NCBI GenBank assembly: GCA_964510205.1
Contig: CAZEBW010000007.1
Span: 18,222-82,221 of the forward strand
Origin: CAZEBW01 sp964510205
Lineage (GTDB): Bacteria; Chloroflexota; Anaerolineae; VGOG01
Reading direction: 5' to 3'
Length of the DNA stretch: 64,000 nt
The notes beneath the pieces are model-generated. The model ran no database searches. It was not told where the DNA came from and saw only the letters and a list, made by a program, of their open reading frames with translations. The position numbers and the translations under genes were made by a program. Shown piece after piece: positions 35,566 to 44,652 of this stretch (positions within the stretch are counted from its first letter, which is position 1; every line of letters starts with the position of its first letter).

Positions 35566-37173
35566 TTAGTCCCGCTTTTCAGTCGCAATCTGGTTTTCTA
35601 TCGGCAAGGTCACAGTGACAGTTGTTCCCTGCCCTTCCTCACTGTCCATCTCAATACGCCCATTGTGCCGCTCAATGGTTTTGTAGGTGATGTACAGGCC
35701 TAAACCCGTGCCCTTGTCCACATCCTTGGTGGTGAAGAAGGGCTCGAATACCCTATCCAGGTTTCCCTCGGGAATGCCCACGCCTGTATCTGAGATAAGC
35801 ACCTGGACGGCCTTGCCCGACTCATCCAGTCGGGAGGTAATGCGAATCTCGCCCTGTCGCTTGTTGGGTATGGCGTCCCGTGCGTTGATCAACAGATTAA
35901 TCCAAACATCTTCCAGATGATGGGTGCTGCCTGGTATCAAGGGCAGATTCTCAGCCAGGTCCTTGCTTATGGTGACATTAGACCTTTCGATCTGATAGGC
36001 GATAAGGGAGAGCGCGCCGTTGATGGTTTCGTTCACGTCTGTGGGGCTCAGTTCATACTCCTCTTGGCGGGAGAAGGATAACAGATTCCCGATGACTTTG
36101 CTGGCGCGCTGTCCCGATCGTTCGATAGCCTTGAGGGATTCGTATTCCGGCTGGCCTGGCTGCAGATCGCTCATCAGGAGCTGAGCATCGCCGATGATGG
36201 TCGTCAAGGGGTTCCGAATCTCGTGGGCGATGCCGGCTGCAAACTCCCCGATCGCCGAGAGCTTGGCCGATTGAAAAAGGTGCGCCTTCGCTGTCGCCAG
36301 GTCCTCGTATGCCCCGTTCAAGTCGCGGAAAAGCCGCGCATTATCAATGGCCACACTGATTTGATTGCCTATAGAGGTGAGCAAATCCACATCCTGAGGG
36401 GAGAAGTGGCGGACATCGTGGCTGGCAATATCCATCACGCCAAGCACCTTGTGCTTGGCCCCCAATGGTATGCAGGCAAAAGAGCGAAACCCATTTTGCT
36501 TCATCCGCAACTCTATCTCCGACAGGTCAGCTTCCTCGGAGATGTCCTCCAGCAAAACCGGCTCTCCCGACTGCACCGCCCGCCCAGTCAGTCCTTGCCC
36601 TAGCTGCAAATCCGCATCGCGGAGCAACTCCTCAGGAAAGCCTTGCTGAACAGTGAAAGTCAGCTCTTTGGTTTTTTCATCCACCAGCGCTATGGCGCCC
36701 GTTTCTATCCTCATCACTTCGAGCACCTTCTCCAAGGTGCTGTTCAGAATCTCTTCCAAGTCTAGAGATTGGCTGACCGTGGCCGCGACCGCATTGAGAG
36801 CAGCGATTTTCTTTAAGTTCTCTGTTTCCTTCTCGACCTCTTTTATCCTACTTCTCCAGGTTAGGATAAGCCCTGCCACCGCAGCGATGAGCAAACCAAG
36901 CTTGGGAATGATGAGATAGTCGCTTTGCAGCACGTTCGAAAACAGATAGGTCCTGGCAAGTTCATCCCTAGCCGTGAACCAGGCGCTGAAATAGATGCTG
37001 TCAATGACCAAGACCGCAAATCCCAGAATCAGAATGACCCTGGCAATAGTAGCCGTTCTGGGCTCAGAGGTCTTGGGCTGGTCATATTTGGTCAGAAATA
37101 TCAGGACGATAAGACCCCACACGATGACCAGAATCCAATATACACCTATGGAGAGGTAATCCGAGTTAAGCAT
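35566..37173 (-). CDS. Membrane sensor histidine kinase with GAF domain
   Basis: A 535-aa kinase. Three hydrophobic segments in residues 1-110 (VYWILVIVWGLIVLIFL, VILILGFAVLVIDSIYF, LGLLIAAVAGLILTW) anchor it. A GAF domain follows (about 125-290), then the HisKA helix FAAGIAHEIRNPLTTIIGDAQ with the canonical His-Glu, and an ATPase domain (NLLINARDAI, DTGVGIPEGNLDRVFEPFFTTKD, GTGLGLYI). The signal is unknown. Its partner is the OmpR-type regulator encoded downstream. Confidence 0.93.
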   Translation of the reverse strand: MLNSDYLSIGVYWILVIVWGLIVLIFLTKYDQPKTSEPRTATIARVILILGFAVLVIDSIYFSAWFTARDELARTYLFSNVLQSDYLIIPKLGLLIAAVAGLILTWRSRIKEVEKETENLKKIAALNAVAATVSQSLDLEEILNSTLEKVLEVMRIETGAIALVDEKTKELTFTVQQGFPEELLRDADLQLGQGLTGRAVQSGEPVLLEDISEEADLSEIELRMKQNGFRSFACIPLGAKHKVLGVMDIASHDVRHFSPQDVDLLTSIGNQISVAIDNARLFRDLNGAYEDLATAKAHLFQSAKLSAIGEFAAGIAHEIRNPLTTIIGDAQLLMSDLQPGQPEYESLKAIERSGQRASKVIGNLLSFSRQEEYELSPTDVNETINGALSLIAYQIERSNVTISKDLAENLPLIPGSTHHLEDVWINLLINARDAIPNKRQGEIRITSRLDESGKAVQVLISDTGVGIPEGNLDRVFEPFFTTKDVDKGTGLGLYITYKTIERHNGRIEMDSEEGQGTTVTVTLPIENQIATEKRD

Positions 37174-37184
37174 TTTGCGCCTAT

Positions 37185-37311
37185 CTTATCATTTGGGTGT
37201 GGCTAAAACTTGTGGTAGTGACGACGTGCCAAATTGGTTTGGCCTTAGTCGTTCCAAGCGACTGAAGTCGCTACTACCTTCCACAGATTTTAGCCACACT
37301 CCTTATCATTT
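37185..37311. mobile_element. MITE-like element with 10-bp target-site duplication
   Basis: A direct repeat CTTATCATTT (37185-37194 and 37302-37311) flanks a 107-bp non-coding element. Its ends are inverted repeats (GTGTGGCTAAAA at 37197 / TTTTAGCCACAC at 37288-37299), with further pairing of GTGGTAGT with ACTACC. The left end GGGTGTG matches the elements at 24.06 and 39.6 kb. It lies between the kinase promoter and the convergent acetyltransferase gene. Confidence 0.75.
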
Positions 37312-37397
37312 CGATGTTGCCTTTGCTGTTTAACACTATTATAACCCATTTTTTGTATTTATGCAAAACCACCAAAAGGGCCGCGAGACCTCAGAAC

Positions 37398-38099
37398 TCA
37401 CAGCCCTCTCAGCCGGCCTCGACAAGAGAACTCCCTGTAGCCAGAGAAGCGATAGCCGAGGGCTTCGCAAACTCGAATCGAAGCGGCGTTGCCCTCGGCG
37501 ACGATGTAGAGGGGTTTGATCCCTTCTTTCAGCAATTCGGAAGTGCAGGCCGAGACCGCCGCTCTAGCCAGACCCTGTCCCCGAAAACCCTCCCTGGTCC
37601 AGACGCCGACCTCGGCAAAGTAGGGCGAGCGCCAGATCGTGCCTGCGGCCGCGATCACCGCGTCGCCATCTCTGATCTCGAAGCGCGGAAGACGATCCTT
37701 GCGGACCACGCTTTCCACCAGGCGGCTAGAATCTGGGCGGAAGCTGGCCTCGTCAACGGCATAGATCAGGTTGCAGCACCCATCCCAGGTGATGAGACAC
37801 CGCTTCAGGGCCGAGGCCCGTGATTCCCTCACAGCGAAGAGGTACTCCCGGCCCTTGTCCAGGTGATCGGACAAGAGCGTGGATAACACGTCGTCGGAAT
37901 CGGCCCGCATCACGACCAGGGGCGTGAACAGGTCATACGCCGTCTGACAAATGGCCAGGAAGCCGTCAGCGACTCCCTGGCCGTGAGTGAAGATGTGCGT
38001 GCGTCTATGGTAGAGGGCGTAGTAGGCAGTGAGGGCATCCTCTGGGGAGGTGGGGGAGAGCAAATGGGCGATTGCGCGTCGTTCCTGCAAGTTGAGCAA
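37398..38099 (-). CDS. GNAT-family acetyltransferase with atypical N-terminal domain
   Basis: A 233-aa protein whose C-terminal third is a GNAT acetyltransferase (VGVWTREGFRGQGLARAAVS, then YIVAEGNAASIRVCEALGY). The N-terminal ~130 residues do not match a family I can name and may bind the substrate, as in two-domain GCN5 relatives. The start is uncertain: TTG 38099 has a poor ribosome site. It lies 9 bp after asnS on the same strand and is probably co-transcribed with it. Confidence 0.75.
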   Translation of the reverse strand: MLNLQERRAIAHLLSPTSPEDALTAYYALYHRRTHIFTHGQGVADGFLAICQTAYDLFTPLVVMRADSDDVLSTLLSDHLDKGREYLFAVRESRASALKRCLITWDGCCNLIYAVDEASFRPDSSRLVESVVRKDRLPRFEIRDGDAVIAAAGTIWRSPYFAEVGVWTREGFRGQGLARAAVSACTSELLKEGIKPLYIVAEGNAASIRVCEALGYRFSGYREFSCRGRLRGL

Positions 38100-38108
38100 T
38101 AGCGATTT

Positions 38109-39404
38109 CTATGGATACATCCTACCCAGCAGCCTGGGGAAGGGAATCGTCTCGCGGATGTGGTGGATGCCGCAGATCCAGGCCACGGTCCGCTCCAGGC
38201 CCAGACCGAAGCCAGAGTGAGGCACCGAGCCGTAGCGCCGCAGATCGAGGTACCACTCGTAGGCCTCACGAGAGATGCCCAGCTTCTCCACTTGCTGCTC
38301 CAGATACTCGTAGCTGGCGGTGCGCTGACCTCCGCCGATGATCTCGCCGTAACCTTCGGTGGCCAGCAAGTCCACCGAGAGACAAACCTCCGGCCGCTCA
38401 GGATCGTACTCCATGTAAAATGCCTTGCACTGCGTGGGATAGTGGTGGACGAAGACCGGCTTCTCAAAGTGTTCGGCCAGGGCTGTCTCGTGCGGAGCGC
38501 CGAAGTCCTCGCCCCATTCGATCTCTACTCCTTTCTGGTGTAGAATCTCCACCGCCTTATCATAGCTGATGCGGGGGAAGGGGGGCGTGACCTTCTCCAG
38601 CAGGGCCGTATCTCGTTCCAGCGTTTCCAGTTCCCTGGCCCGGTTCTCCAACGCCGTCTGGACGATATAGCTGACGAACTCTTCCTCGACCCTCATGCAC
38701 TCTTCCAAGTCGGCCCAAGCCATCTCCGGCTCCACCATCCAAAACTCCAGCAAGTGGCGGCGGGTCTTCGACTTCTCGGCCCGAAAAGTGGGACCGAAAC
38801 AGTAGACCTTGCCGAAGGACATGATATTGGCCTCGTTGTAGAGTTGGCCGCTCTGGGTGAGATAGGCTTGCTCCCCAAAATAGTCGGTCTCAAAAAGAGT
38901 GGTGGTGTCCTCACAGGAGGAGGGGGTGAGGATGGGCGTATCCAGGTTGACGAAGCCGTGGGAGTCCAGCCAGTCGCGGATGGCCCGCACCACCTCGGCC
39001 CGCACCCGCAGGATGGCATGTTGGCTGGAGGAACGCAGCCAAAGGTGACGGCGATCCATCAGGAACTCCACACCGTGCTCCTTGGGGGTGATGGGGTAAT
39101 CCTCTGCCAGTTGCACGATCTCGAAGTCGTTCACTGCCAGCTCATAGCCGCCCGGCGCCCGCTCGTCGGCCCGGACGATGCCGGTAGCGATCAGGGACGA
39201 CTCCTGGGTCACCGCCTGGGCCGCCTCGAACACCTCCGGAGACACATCATCCTCAAAGACGACGGCCTGGATGACGCCCGTGCCATCTCGAACCAGAAGA
39301 AACTGCAAACGGCCCTTGTCGGTGCTGTTGTAGAGCCAGCCCTTAAGCGTCACGTCTTCACCCTCGTGGGCGGCGATGTCCTCGATATACACGTGTTCAG
39401 TCAA
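38109..39404 (-). CDS. asnS: Asparaginyl-tRNA synthetase
   Basis: Class IIb aminoacyl-tRNA synthetase (431 aa) charging tRNA-Asn. An N-terminal OB-fold anticodon domain (VTLKGWLYNSTDKGRLQFLLVRDG) is followed by the catalytic core: ILTPSSCEDTTTLFETDYFG, motif 2 FGPTFRAEKSKTRRHLLEFWM and motif 3 GFGLGLERTVAWICG. Start is TTG 39404 behind GGGGGGACAA. The assignment as Asn rather than Asp rests on overall pattern and length. Confidence 0.93.
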   Translation of the reverse strand: MTEHVYIEDIAAHEGEDVTLKGWLYNSTDKGRLQFLLVRDGTGVIQAVVFEDDVSPEVFEAAQAVTQESSLIATGIVRADERAPGGYELAVNDFEIVQLAEDYPITPKEHGVEFLMDRRHLWLRSSSQHAILRVRAEVVRAIRDWLDSHGFVNLDTPILTPSSCEDTTTLFETDYFGEQAYLTQSGQLYNEANIMSFGKVYCFGPTFRAEKSKTRRHLLEFWMVEPEMAWADLEECMRVEEEFVSYIVQTALENRARELETLERDTALLEKVTPPFPRISYDKAVEILHQKGVEIEWGEDFGAPHETALAEHFEKPVFVHHYPTQCKAFYMEYDPERPEVCLSVDLLATEGYGEIIGGGQRTASYEYLEQQVEKLGISREAYEWYLDLRRYGSVPHSGFGLGLERTVAWICGIHHIRETIPFPRLLGRMYP

Positions 39405-39588
39405 GATTGTCCCCCCTTATCCTCACTCAATATGCAGCCGGCCTTGTCATGAAAGCACCTGAAATATATCACGAAAGCTGGCTTTTGTCAATGAGCGCCA
39501 CGCCACAGAAGTGAACGCAAATTCGTTGTTCAGGTAGATGCGGCAATGCCCGCCTTGTCAAAAACCCTTCTCTGTGATACACTTGGGG

Positions 39589-39710
39589 CATCTCATTTGG
39601 GTGTGTTGCAAAAGAGTTAGCTAATATTGTTGGTCGGAATGGTATTCCGACGAATTGACGGATTACCAATCCGTCCTACAACCGGGATGAAAAATTGCCA
39701 TCTCATTTGA
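39589..39710. mobile_element. Palindromic element with flanking direct repeats (copy 2)
   Basis: CATCTCATTTG occurs at both edges (39589-39599 and 39700-39710 region). Inside, 39627-39682 is the exact inverted copy of the 56-bp core at 24083-24138, and the left end again reads GGGTGTG. The rest of the 39405-39742 gap shows nothing recognisable. Confidence 0.65.
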
Positions 39711-39742
39711 TTTCTGGAAACCATTAGCAAGGGAGGGAGAGA

Positions 39743-41263
39743 ATGACCGAGAAATCACTCATCATCGTCGGAGCCGGGATGGCTGGCCTGTCCGCTGGCT
39801 GCTACGCCCAGATGAACGGCTATCGAAGCCACATCTTCGAACATCACACCAAGCCGGGCGGAGTGGCCGCAGCCTGGAAGCGCAAAGGCTACCTCATTGA
39901 CGGCGGCATCCACTTTCTGATGGGGCACAAGCCAGGCCAGCCGACCTACGAGTTGTACCGCGAGTTAGGCGCTGCTCAGGACAACCGCTTTCTCGACATG
40001 ACCACTTACGGTCGTTTCATAGACGAAGCCAGCGGGCGCAGCGTGACGGTCACCCAGGACCTCGACCGTCTGGCCGACGACCTGAAAGCCCTCTCGCCCG
40101 CCGATGCCCGCATCGTTGACGAACTGGTCGCCGGCGCTCGAACTTTGCAGGGGTCCGCCGGGCTGTTCGAAATGGGGATGGGCAAACCGTCTGAGTTGAT
40201 GGGGGCTTTGGACTGGCTCAAGGATTTTTTGGGGATGCGCCGAGCGTTGAGGTACTTCAGCGGCAAGTACGCCAAATCTGTCGCGGAGTACGCGCAAAGT
40301 GTTCAGGACCCCTGGCTGCGCCGAGTCATCGTTAACCTCTTCCTGCCAGAAGTACCGGTCTGGTTCCTGTTCATGCTCCTGGCCCTGCTGGCGGACGGAC
40401 AAATGGGGCTGCTGGAAGGAGGATGCCTCGACTTTGTGCTGCCCATCGAGAAACGCTACAAAGAGCTGGGCGGGGAAGTGACTTACAAGGCCACTGTCGA
40501 GGAGATCGTTGTGGAAAACGACCGGGCCGTCGGCGTACGTCTGGCCGATGGCGCCGCTTCGCTTGCAGAGCACCGCGCTGACGTCGTGATCTCCGCCGCC
40601 GACGGACACAGCACCATCTTCCAGATGCTGGGCGGTCACTACGTGAATGAGAAGATCAAGCAACGCTACCAGAACTGGGAGCTGATCCGTCCTTTCGTCA
40701 TGGTCAGCTATGGGGTGGCCCAGGAATTCAAGGGCCAACCGCACCTGGACATCATCATGCTGGATGGCCCAATCACCGTAGGCGACCGGTCCGCCGAGGG
40801 GATCATGATCCGCGTCTTCAATTACAGTGACCGGTTCGCCCCGCCAGGCAAGACAGTATTCCAGGCGGCTTTCGAGACGGAATGGGAATTCTGGAGCGAG
40901 CTACGAGAGGATCGGCCGCGCTACGACGCCGAAAAGGAGCGCGTGGCGGCGGAGCTCCTGGAGCGGCTGGAGGCGCATTATCCCGGCCTCTCCTCTCAGG
41001 TGGAGATGACCGACGTGGCCACGCCCTACACCACCTGGCGCTACACCCGCAACCACAAAGGGACTTACATGGGCTGGCTGCCGACGCCGCAAGCGGTCAA
41101 CACGCGCATAGAAAGGACGCTGCCTGGCCTGAGCAACTTCTACATGGCCGGGCAATGGGTGATGCCAGGCGGCGGCGTTCCTCCTAGCCTCTATTCCGGC
41201 CAGCACGCGGTACAGCTCCTCTGCCACCAGGATGGGAAGCCGTTTTCTAAGACCCCGCTGTGA
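39743..41263 (+). CDS. CrtI/phytoene-dehydrogenase-like FAD oxidoreductase
   Basis: A 506-aa flavoprotein. The N-terminus has the FAD Rossmann motif IIVGAGMAGLSAGCYAQMNG followed by the family signature HHTKPGGVAAAWKRKGYLID. The C-terminus has the second FAD-contact region LSNFYMAGQWVMPGGGVP. Overall it resembles carotenoid desaturase/isomerase and NAD(P)-like amine oxidase relatives. The substrate is not deducible, and no other carotenoid genes are visible. ATG 39743 follows GGGAGGGAGAGA. It overlaps the convergent glycosyltransferase gene by 17 bp. Confidence 0.85.
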   Translation: MTEKSLIIVGAGMAGLSAGCYAQMNGYRSHIFEHHTKPGGVAAAWKRKGYLIDGGIHFLMGHKPGQPTYELYRELGAAQDNRFLDMTTYGRFIDEASGRSVTVTQDLDRLADDLKALSPADARIVDELVAGARTLQGSAGLFEMGMGKPSELMGALDWLKDFLGMRRALRYFSGKYAKSVAEYAQSVQDPWLRRVIVNLFLPEVPVWFLFMLLALLADGQMGLLEGGCLDFVLPIEKRYKELGGEVTYKATVEEIVVENDRAVGVRLADGAASLAEHRADVVISAADGHSTIFQMLGGHYVNEKIKQRYQNWELIRPFVMVSYGVAQEFKGQPHLDIIMLDGPITVGDRSAEGIMIRVFNYSDRFAPPGKTVFQAAFETEWEFWSELREDRPRYDAEKERVAAELLERLEAHYPGLSSQVEMTDVATPYTTWRYTRNHKGTYMGWLPTPQAVNTRIERTLPGLSNFYMAGQWVMPGGGVPPSLYSGQHAVQLLCHQDGKPFSKTPL

Positions 41264-42386
41264 GTCTCAGCAAATCCCAGTTGGGCTGTTTGGCTGCCCT
41301 CTTCCTGCCGTTCTCGCCCAGCCTTCGCGCCAGTTCTTCGTTCTTCAGAACTCTCACAATGGCCTGGGCGATTTCATTCACGTCCAAGGGGTCAACCAAC
41401 AACCCCGTCACCCCGTCCTCGACAGCCTCGCCGGTGCCTCCTCCCCTGCCAGCGACGACGGGCTTCCCACAGGCACCCGCTTCCAGATAGCTGATTCCGA
41501 AGCTCTCCACCTCGCCATGATCAGGCAGCGACCGGCTGGGCATCGCATACACGTCACAGGCAGAATAGTAGCGGGGCAAATCGTCGCTGCCGTGCTCCAC
41601 CGCACCCACGAATACCACGCGCCTTGCAATGCCCAGTTCCGCAGCAAGCGCTTGCAGTCGCAGCCGCAGCGGCCCATCCCCAACAATCATGTACTTCACC
41701 TCTGGCACGGCACGAAGGACCTGGGGAAGCGCGCGCAACACCATGTCAACGCCCTTCTTCTCAACCAGTCGGGCCACTGTCAAAATGAGCGGCGCGTCGC
41801 CCACGGCATGTCGCATCCGAATGGGTGCCGGGTCAACGTGGGGATGAAAACGCTCGTGCTCCACCACCGGATGGATCACCCGAATGCGCTCCGGGCTTTG
41901 GCCCAATCGCTCCATTTGCGACTGGGTTGCCATGCTGTTGGCTATCAGCCGATTGGCCCGGGAGAGTGTCCAGCGCAATACCGCCCTGCCCCCTGGAACT
42001 CGCTGCACGCGCAGCAAGTCGCTGCCGTGAGACCAGATGATCACGGGCAGACGGTGAATCCGTTTGAGCAACCACGCCGTCAGTCCAAGAGGCAAAGGCT
42101 GCCAGCACTCGACGGCATCAAAGTCCCCCTGCTGAAGCAACTGGCGGGCCAGGAGCAAGGGCTGCAGCCATTGCCCGACGCGCTTCAGGCCAGAAACGTT
42201 TCCAAGAAACGGACGCCATCGGCGAACGGGAAACGGCTGGCGGGCGTCGAACTCAGCGCTATCCGGGTGCCAGGGTGCGAGCACCACCGGCGCATCGCCG
42301 GCGCGCAGGCAGCGCTGGTGGGCGAAGCTTTGCATGCCCCCCGTGTCGGGCGGGAAAGTCAGGGTGATCAGCAAACGTCTTTTCAC
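41247..42386 (-). CDS. Glycosyltransferase family 4 protein
   Basis: A 379-aa GT-B glycosyltransferase. The N-terminus shows TFPPDTGGMQSFAHQ. The C-terminal donor domain shows LTVARLVEKKGVDMVLRAL, YMIVGDGPLR and ESFGISYLEAGACGKPVVAG with the GT4 EX7E acid. Start is GTG 42386 (GAGGTGCGCC site), overlapping the upstream glycosyltransferase stop as GTGA, so the two are translationally coupled. Probable role in assembly of an exported polysaccharide; sugar unknown. Confidence 0.9.
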   Translation of the reverse strand: MKRRLLITLTFPPDTGGMQSFAHQRCLRAGDAPVVLAPWHPDSAEFDARQPFPVRRWRPFLGNVSGLKRVGQWLQPLLLARQLLQQGDFDAVECWQPLPLGLTAWLLKRIHRLPVIIWSHGSDLLRVQRVPGGRAVLRWTLSRANRLIANSMATQSQMERLGQSPERIRVIHPVVEHERFHPHVDPAPIRMRHAVGDAPLILTVARLVEKKGVDMVLRALPQVLRAVPEVKYMIVGDGPLRLRLQALAAELGIARRVVFVGAVEHGSDDLPRYYSACDVYAMPSRSLPDHGEVESFGISYLEAGACGKPVVAGRGGGTGEAVEDGVTGLLVDPLDVNEIAQAIVRVLKNEELARRLGENGRKRAAKQPNWDLLRLTAGS

Positions 42387-43540
42387 GGCGCACCTCTGTT
42401 CGACGACGTTGAGGCCAACTCCTTGTACAGTCCGGCCAGGGCATCGGCCAACCGTCCCACACTGAACTCACGAAGCGCCACCTGCCGACCCCGCAAGCCC
42501 ATGCGCTCTCTGGCCTGAGGGTCTTTCAACAAATGGACGATGGCCTGGGCAAGCGCGCCTGGATCCCCTGGCGGCGCCAGCAGGCCCGTCTCCCCGTGGC
42601 GGACGATCTCCACCATGCCGCCGACGCGTGACGCGATGACGGGTCTCTGCAAGGCCATCGCTTCGATGATGGGATCGCCGAACCCCTCGCGCAGGGAGGG
42701 CATGACCAGGAGGTCGCTGGCCGCGATGATGGCCTCTACGTCGTCTCGGTAGCCAGCAAAGATGATATGATCGCTAAGGTCGCACCCTGCGGCCTGCGAT
42801 TGCAGACGGGAGCGCAGGGGGCCCTCACCGACCAAAACAAGGTATGCTTCCGGCACAGCAGCGATCACCTCTCGAAATGCGGTGAGGAGATAGCCGTGCC
42901 CCTTCTCCGGACTCAGTCGCCCGACGGCGCACACCAGCAGATGGTCTGTGGTGCAGCCAAGCTCCTCCCGCACCTGGGCGCCGAACTGCAATCTATCAGG
43001 TGAAAAGGTTGTGGCATCCACGGCGTCATGCAAAGTTAGAACGCGCCGCGCCGGATAGCCAGCTCTGATCACCTGCCGACGCACAGCCTCAGAAACGGCC
43101 ACAATGCGGGTGAAAAGGCGCAGCGTCAGCCCCAGGTCCAACCATTTGTAGATTCGCAGCGGGAGGGTGCGATCCGTGTAGCCGCGCACGGAAGCGACGG
43201 ATGGCACGCCCAGCCGCCAGGCCGACCATCCACCGATCAGGTTGCCTTTGTACTCGTGAGTGTGGAGGAGGTCGTAGCGGCCTGAGCGAATTCGGCGTCG
43301 CACTTGAGCCAGCACACGATGTGACCAACGCCCTGAGTCCAAGATTTGATCCGCCATCGCGCCGTGTTCACGAGCCTGGGCGACGAGCGGATGCGCCACT
43401 GGACCCTCACTCGGTCGGCGGTACAGCACCAACACATCCACCGCGACGCCGCGCTCCCGAAGTGGCCGGATCAACTGGAGGATCTGCCGATCAGGCCCCC
43501 AGAACGCAGCGCTGGTCCGAAGGTGGAGAACCTTGAGCAT
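42383..43540 (-). CDS. Glycosyltransferase family 4 protein
   Basis: A 385-aa retaining GT-B enzyme: acceptor side LLHTHEYKGNLIGGW, donor side CAVGRLSPEKGHGYLLTAF, VLVGEGPLRSRL and REGFGDPIIEAMALQRPVIAS (EX7E). ATG 43540 has only a weak ribosome site. It lies in a minus-strand run of three glycosyltransferase genes starting at 44581, with a 90-bp sulfatase-like microgene just upstream. Confidence 0.9.
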   Translation of the reverse strand: MLKVLHLRTSAAFWGPDRQILQLIRPLRERGVAVDVLVLYRRPSEGPVAHPLVAQAREHGAMADQILDSGRWSHRVLAQVRRRIRSGRYDLLHTHEYKGNLIGGWSAWRLGVPSVASVRGYTDRTLPLRIYKWLDLGLTLRLFTRIVAVSEAVRRQVIRAGYPARRVLTLHDAVDATTFSPDRLQFGAQVREELGCTTDHLLVCAVGRLSPEKGHGYLLTAFREVIAAVPEAYLVLVGEGPLRSRLQSQAAGCDLSDHIIFAGYRDDVEAIIAASDLLVMPSLREGFGDPIIEAMALQRPVIASRVGGMVEIVRHGETGLLAPPGDPGALAQAIVHLLKDPQARERMGLRGRQVALREFSVGRLADALAGLYKELASTSSNRGAP

Positions 43541-43544
43541 GGAA

Positions 43545-43634
43545 TCAGTCCAGATAGCCGAGGGCCCGAAGCCGCTCAGTGACGACGGCCTCAGCCACGA
43601 GAGGGCGAGTTCGGGCCTGTCGAGTTTCAGTCAT
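43545..43634 (-). pseudogene. Sulfatase C-terminal remnant or coupled micro-ORF
   Basis: A 29-codon frame begins at ATG 43634, overlapping the family 2 glycosyltransferase stop as TGATG. It ends in VVTERLRALGYLD. That ending matches the C-terminus of the sulfatase-like protein at 44653-45996 (TTDRLRALGYVE) and the usual tail of bacterial sulfatases. I read it as the stump of a second, mostly deleted sulfatase gene. Its neat overlap means it may still be translated. Confidence 0.6.
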
Positions 43635-44581
43635 CAACGCCTCCCTAGCGCCCAGCGCAGCACCTCGCGATGCAGCGCCAGCTTGTGCCTGAATCGAGCA
43701 CGCTGGTTGGCCCCTCGGTCGGCCAGCCAGCACACGGCGAAGGCGACCAGCTTTCCCGCCGTCACCACCGCTGCCATCAGACGATGGACCATCGCCGAGT
43801 TGTGGCCATAGCACTTGCGGAACAGGCGGTTGGTGCTGCGCAGCGCCTCCACGCCCATGGCATCGCGCACCTGAGAGGTGCTGTAGCCGCCCCAATGCCG
43901 AATCCGCGCTTGCGGCCAATAGACGATGCGCCAACCAGCGCGCTTGAGGCGAAAACACAACTCAGTATCCTCAGAGTACATGAAGAAGTCCTCGGCCAGC
44001 GGACCAACCTGATCCAGGGCCTCCCGCCGGATGACCATGCAAGCGCCAGACAGCGCATCCACGTCCCGGCAATCTCTATGATCCCAATGGCCCAGGGAAG
44101 CGCCGCTGAACAGGCGATGCCGTGGGAACCGCCTGGTCAGCCCGCTCACGTTGCAGAACTCCGTCCAGAGGGTGGGGAAGCGCCGGGCGCAGCGAAAATC
44201 TAGCTCTCCAGACAGCGTGAGGGCCATGGGGCCGGCGGCAGCGACATCAGGCCTGCCGTCCAGGCAGCGCACCAGACTTGCCAGCGCATGGCCCAGGGTC
44301 TCTGCGTCAGGATTGAGCAGCGCCACGTAGCGACCTTTGGCCCGAGCCAAAGCTTGATTGTTCGCGGCGGCGAAGCCACGGTTTTCCTGATTCTCGATAA
44401 CCCGGCCCCACGGAGCAACCTGGCGAGCCACGTCGGCGCTGCCATCGGTCGAACCGTTGTCAACGACAAAAAGCTCCAGGGAGATGACCTCCCGCTCCGC
44501 TTCCAACGCTTGCAGGCAGCTCACCAGAGGGCTGGCTGCGTTCCAGGTAACCACAATCACAGTCAGGTCTGGCGGCAACAT
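43634..44581 (-). CDS. Glycosyltransferase family 2 protein
   Basis: A 315-aa inverting GT-A enzyme of the rhamnosyltransferase-like group. Shown by TVIVVTWNAASPLVSCLQAL, VDNGSTDGS, the NRGFAAANNQAL loop, the LLNPDAE metal motif (DxD-like), VDALSGACMVIRREAL and the FMYSEDTELCFRLKRAGW catalytic base region. ATG 44581 lies 71 bp from the divergent sulfatase-like gene, so the gap holds back-to-back promoters. It is the first gene of a glycosyltransferase trio. Confidence 0.9.
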   Translation of the reverse strand: MLPPDLTVIVVTWNAASPLVSCLQALEAEREVISLELFVVDNGSTDGSADVARQVAPWGRVIENQENRGFAAANNQALARAKGRYVALLNPDAETLGHALASLVRCLDGRPDVAAAGPMALTLSGELDFRCARRFPTLWTEFCNVSGLTRRFPRHRLFSGASLGHWDHRDCRDVDALSGACMVIRREALDQVGPLAEDFFMYSEDTELCFRLKRAGWRIVYWPQARIRHWGGYSTSQVRDAMGVEALRSTNRLFRKCYGHNSAMVHRLMAAVVTAGKLVAFAVCWLADRGANQRARFRHKLALHREVLRWALGRR

Positions 44582-44652
44582 TTTACCCCACGCCTTTGAC
44601 TTTTACCAACCCCAATGTTATACTCCATCCCACAACCCGAGGTGAAAGAGAT

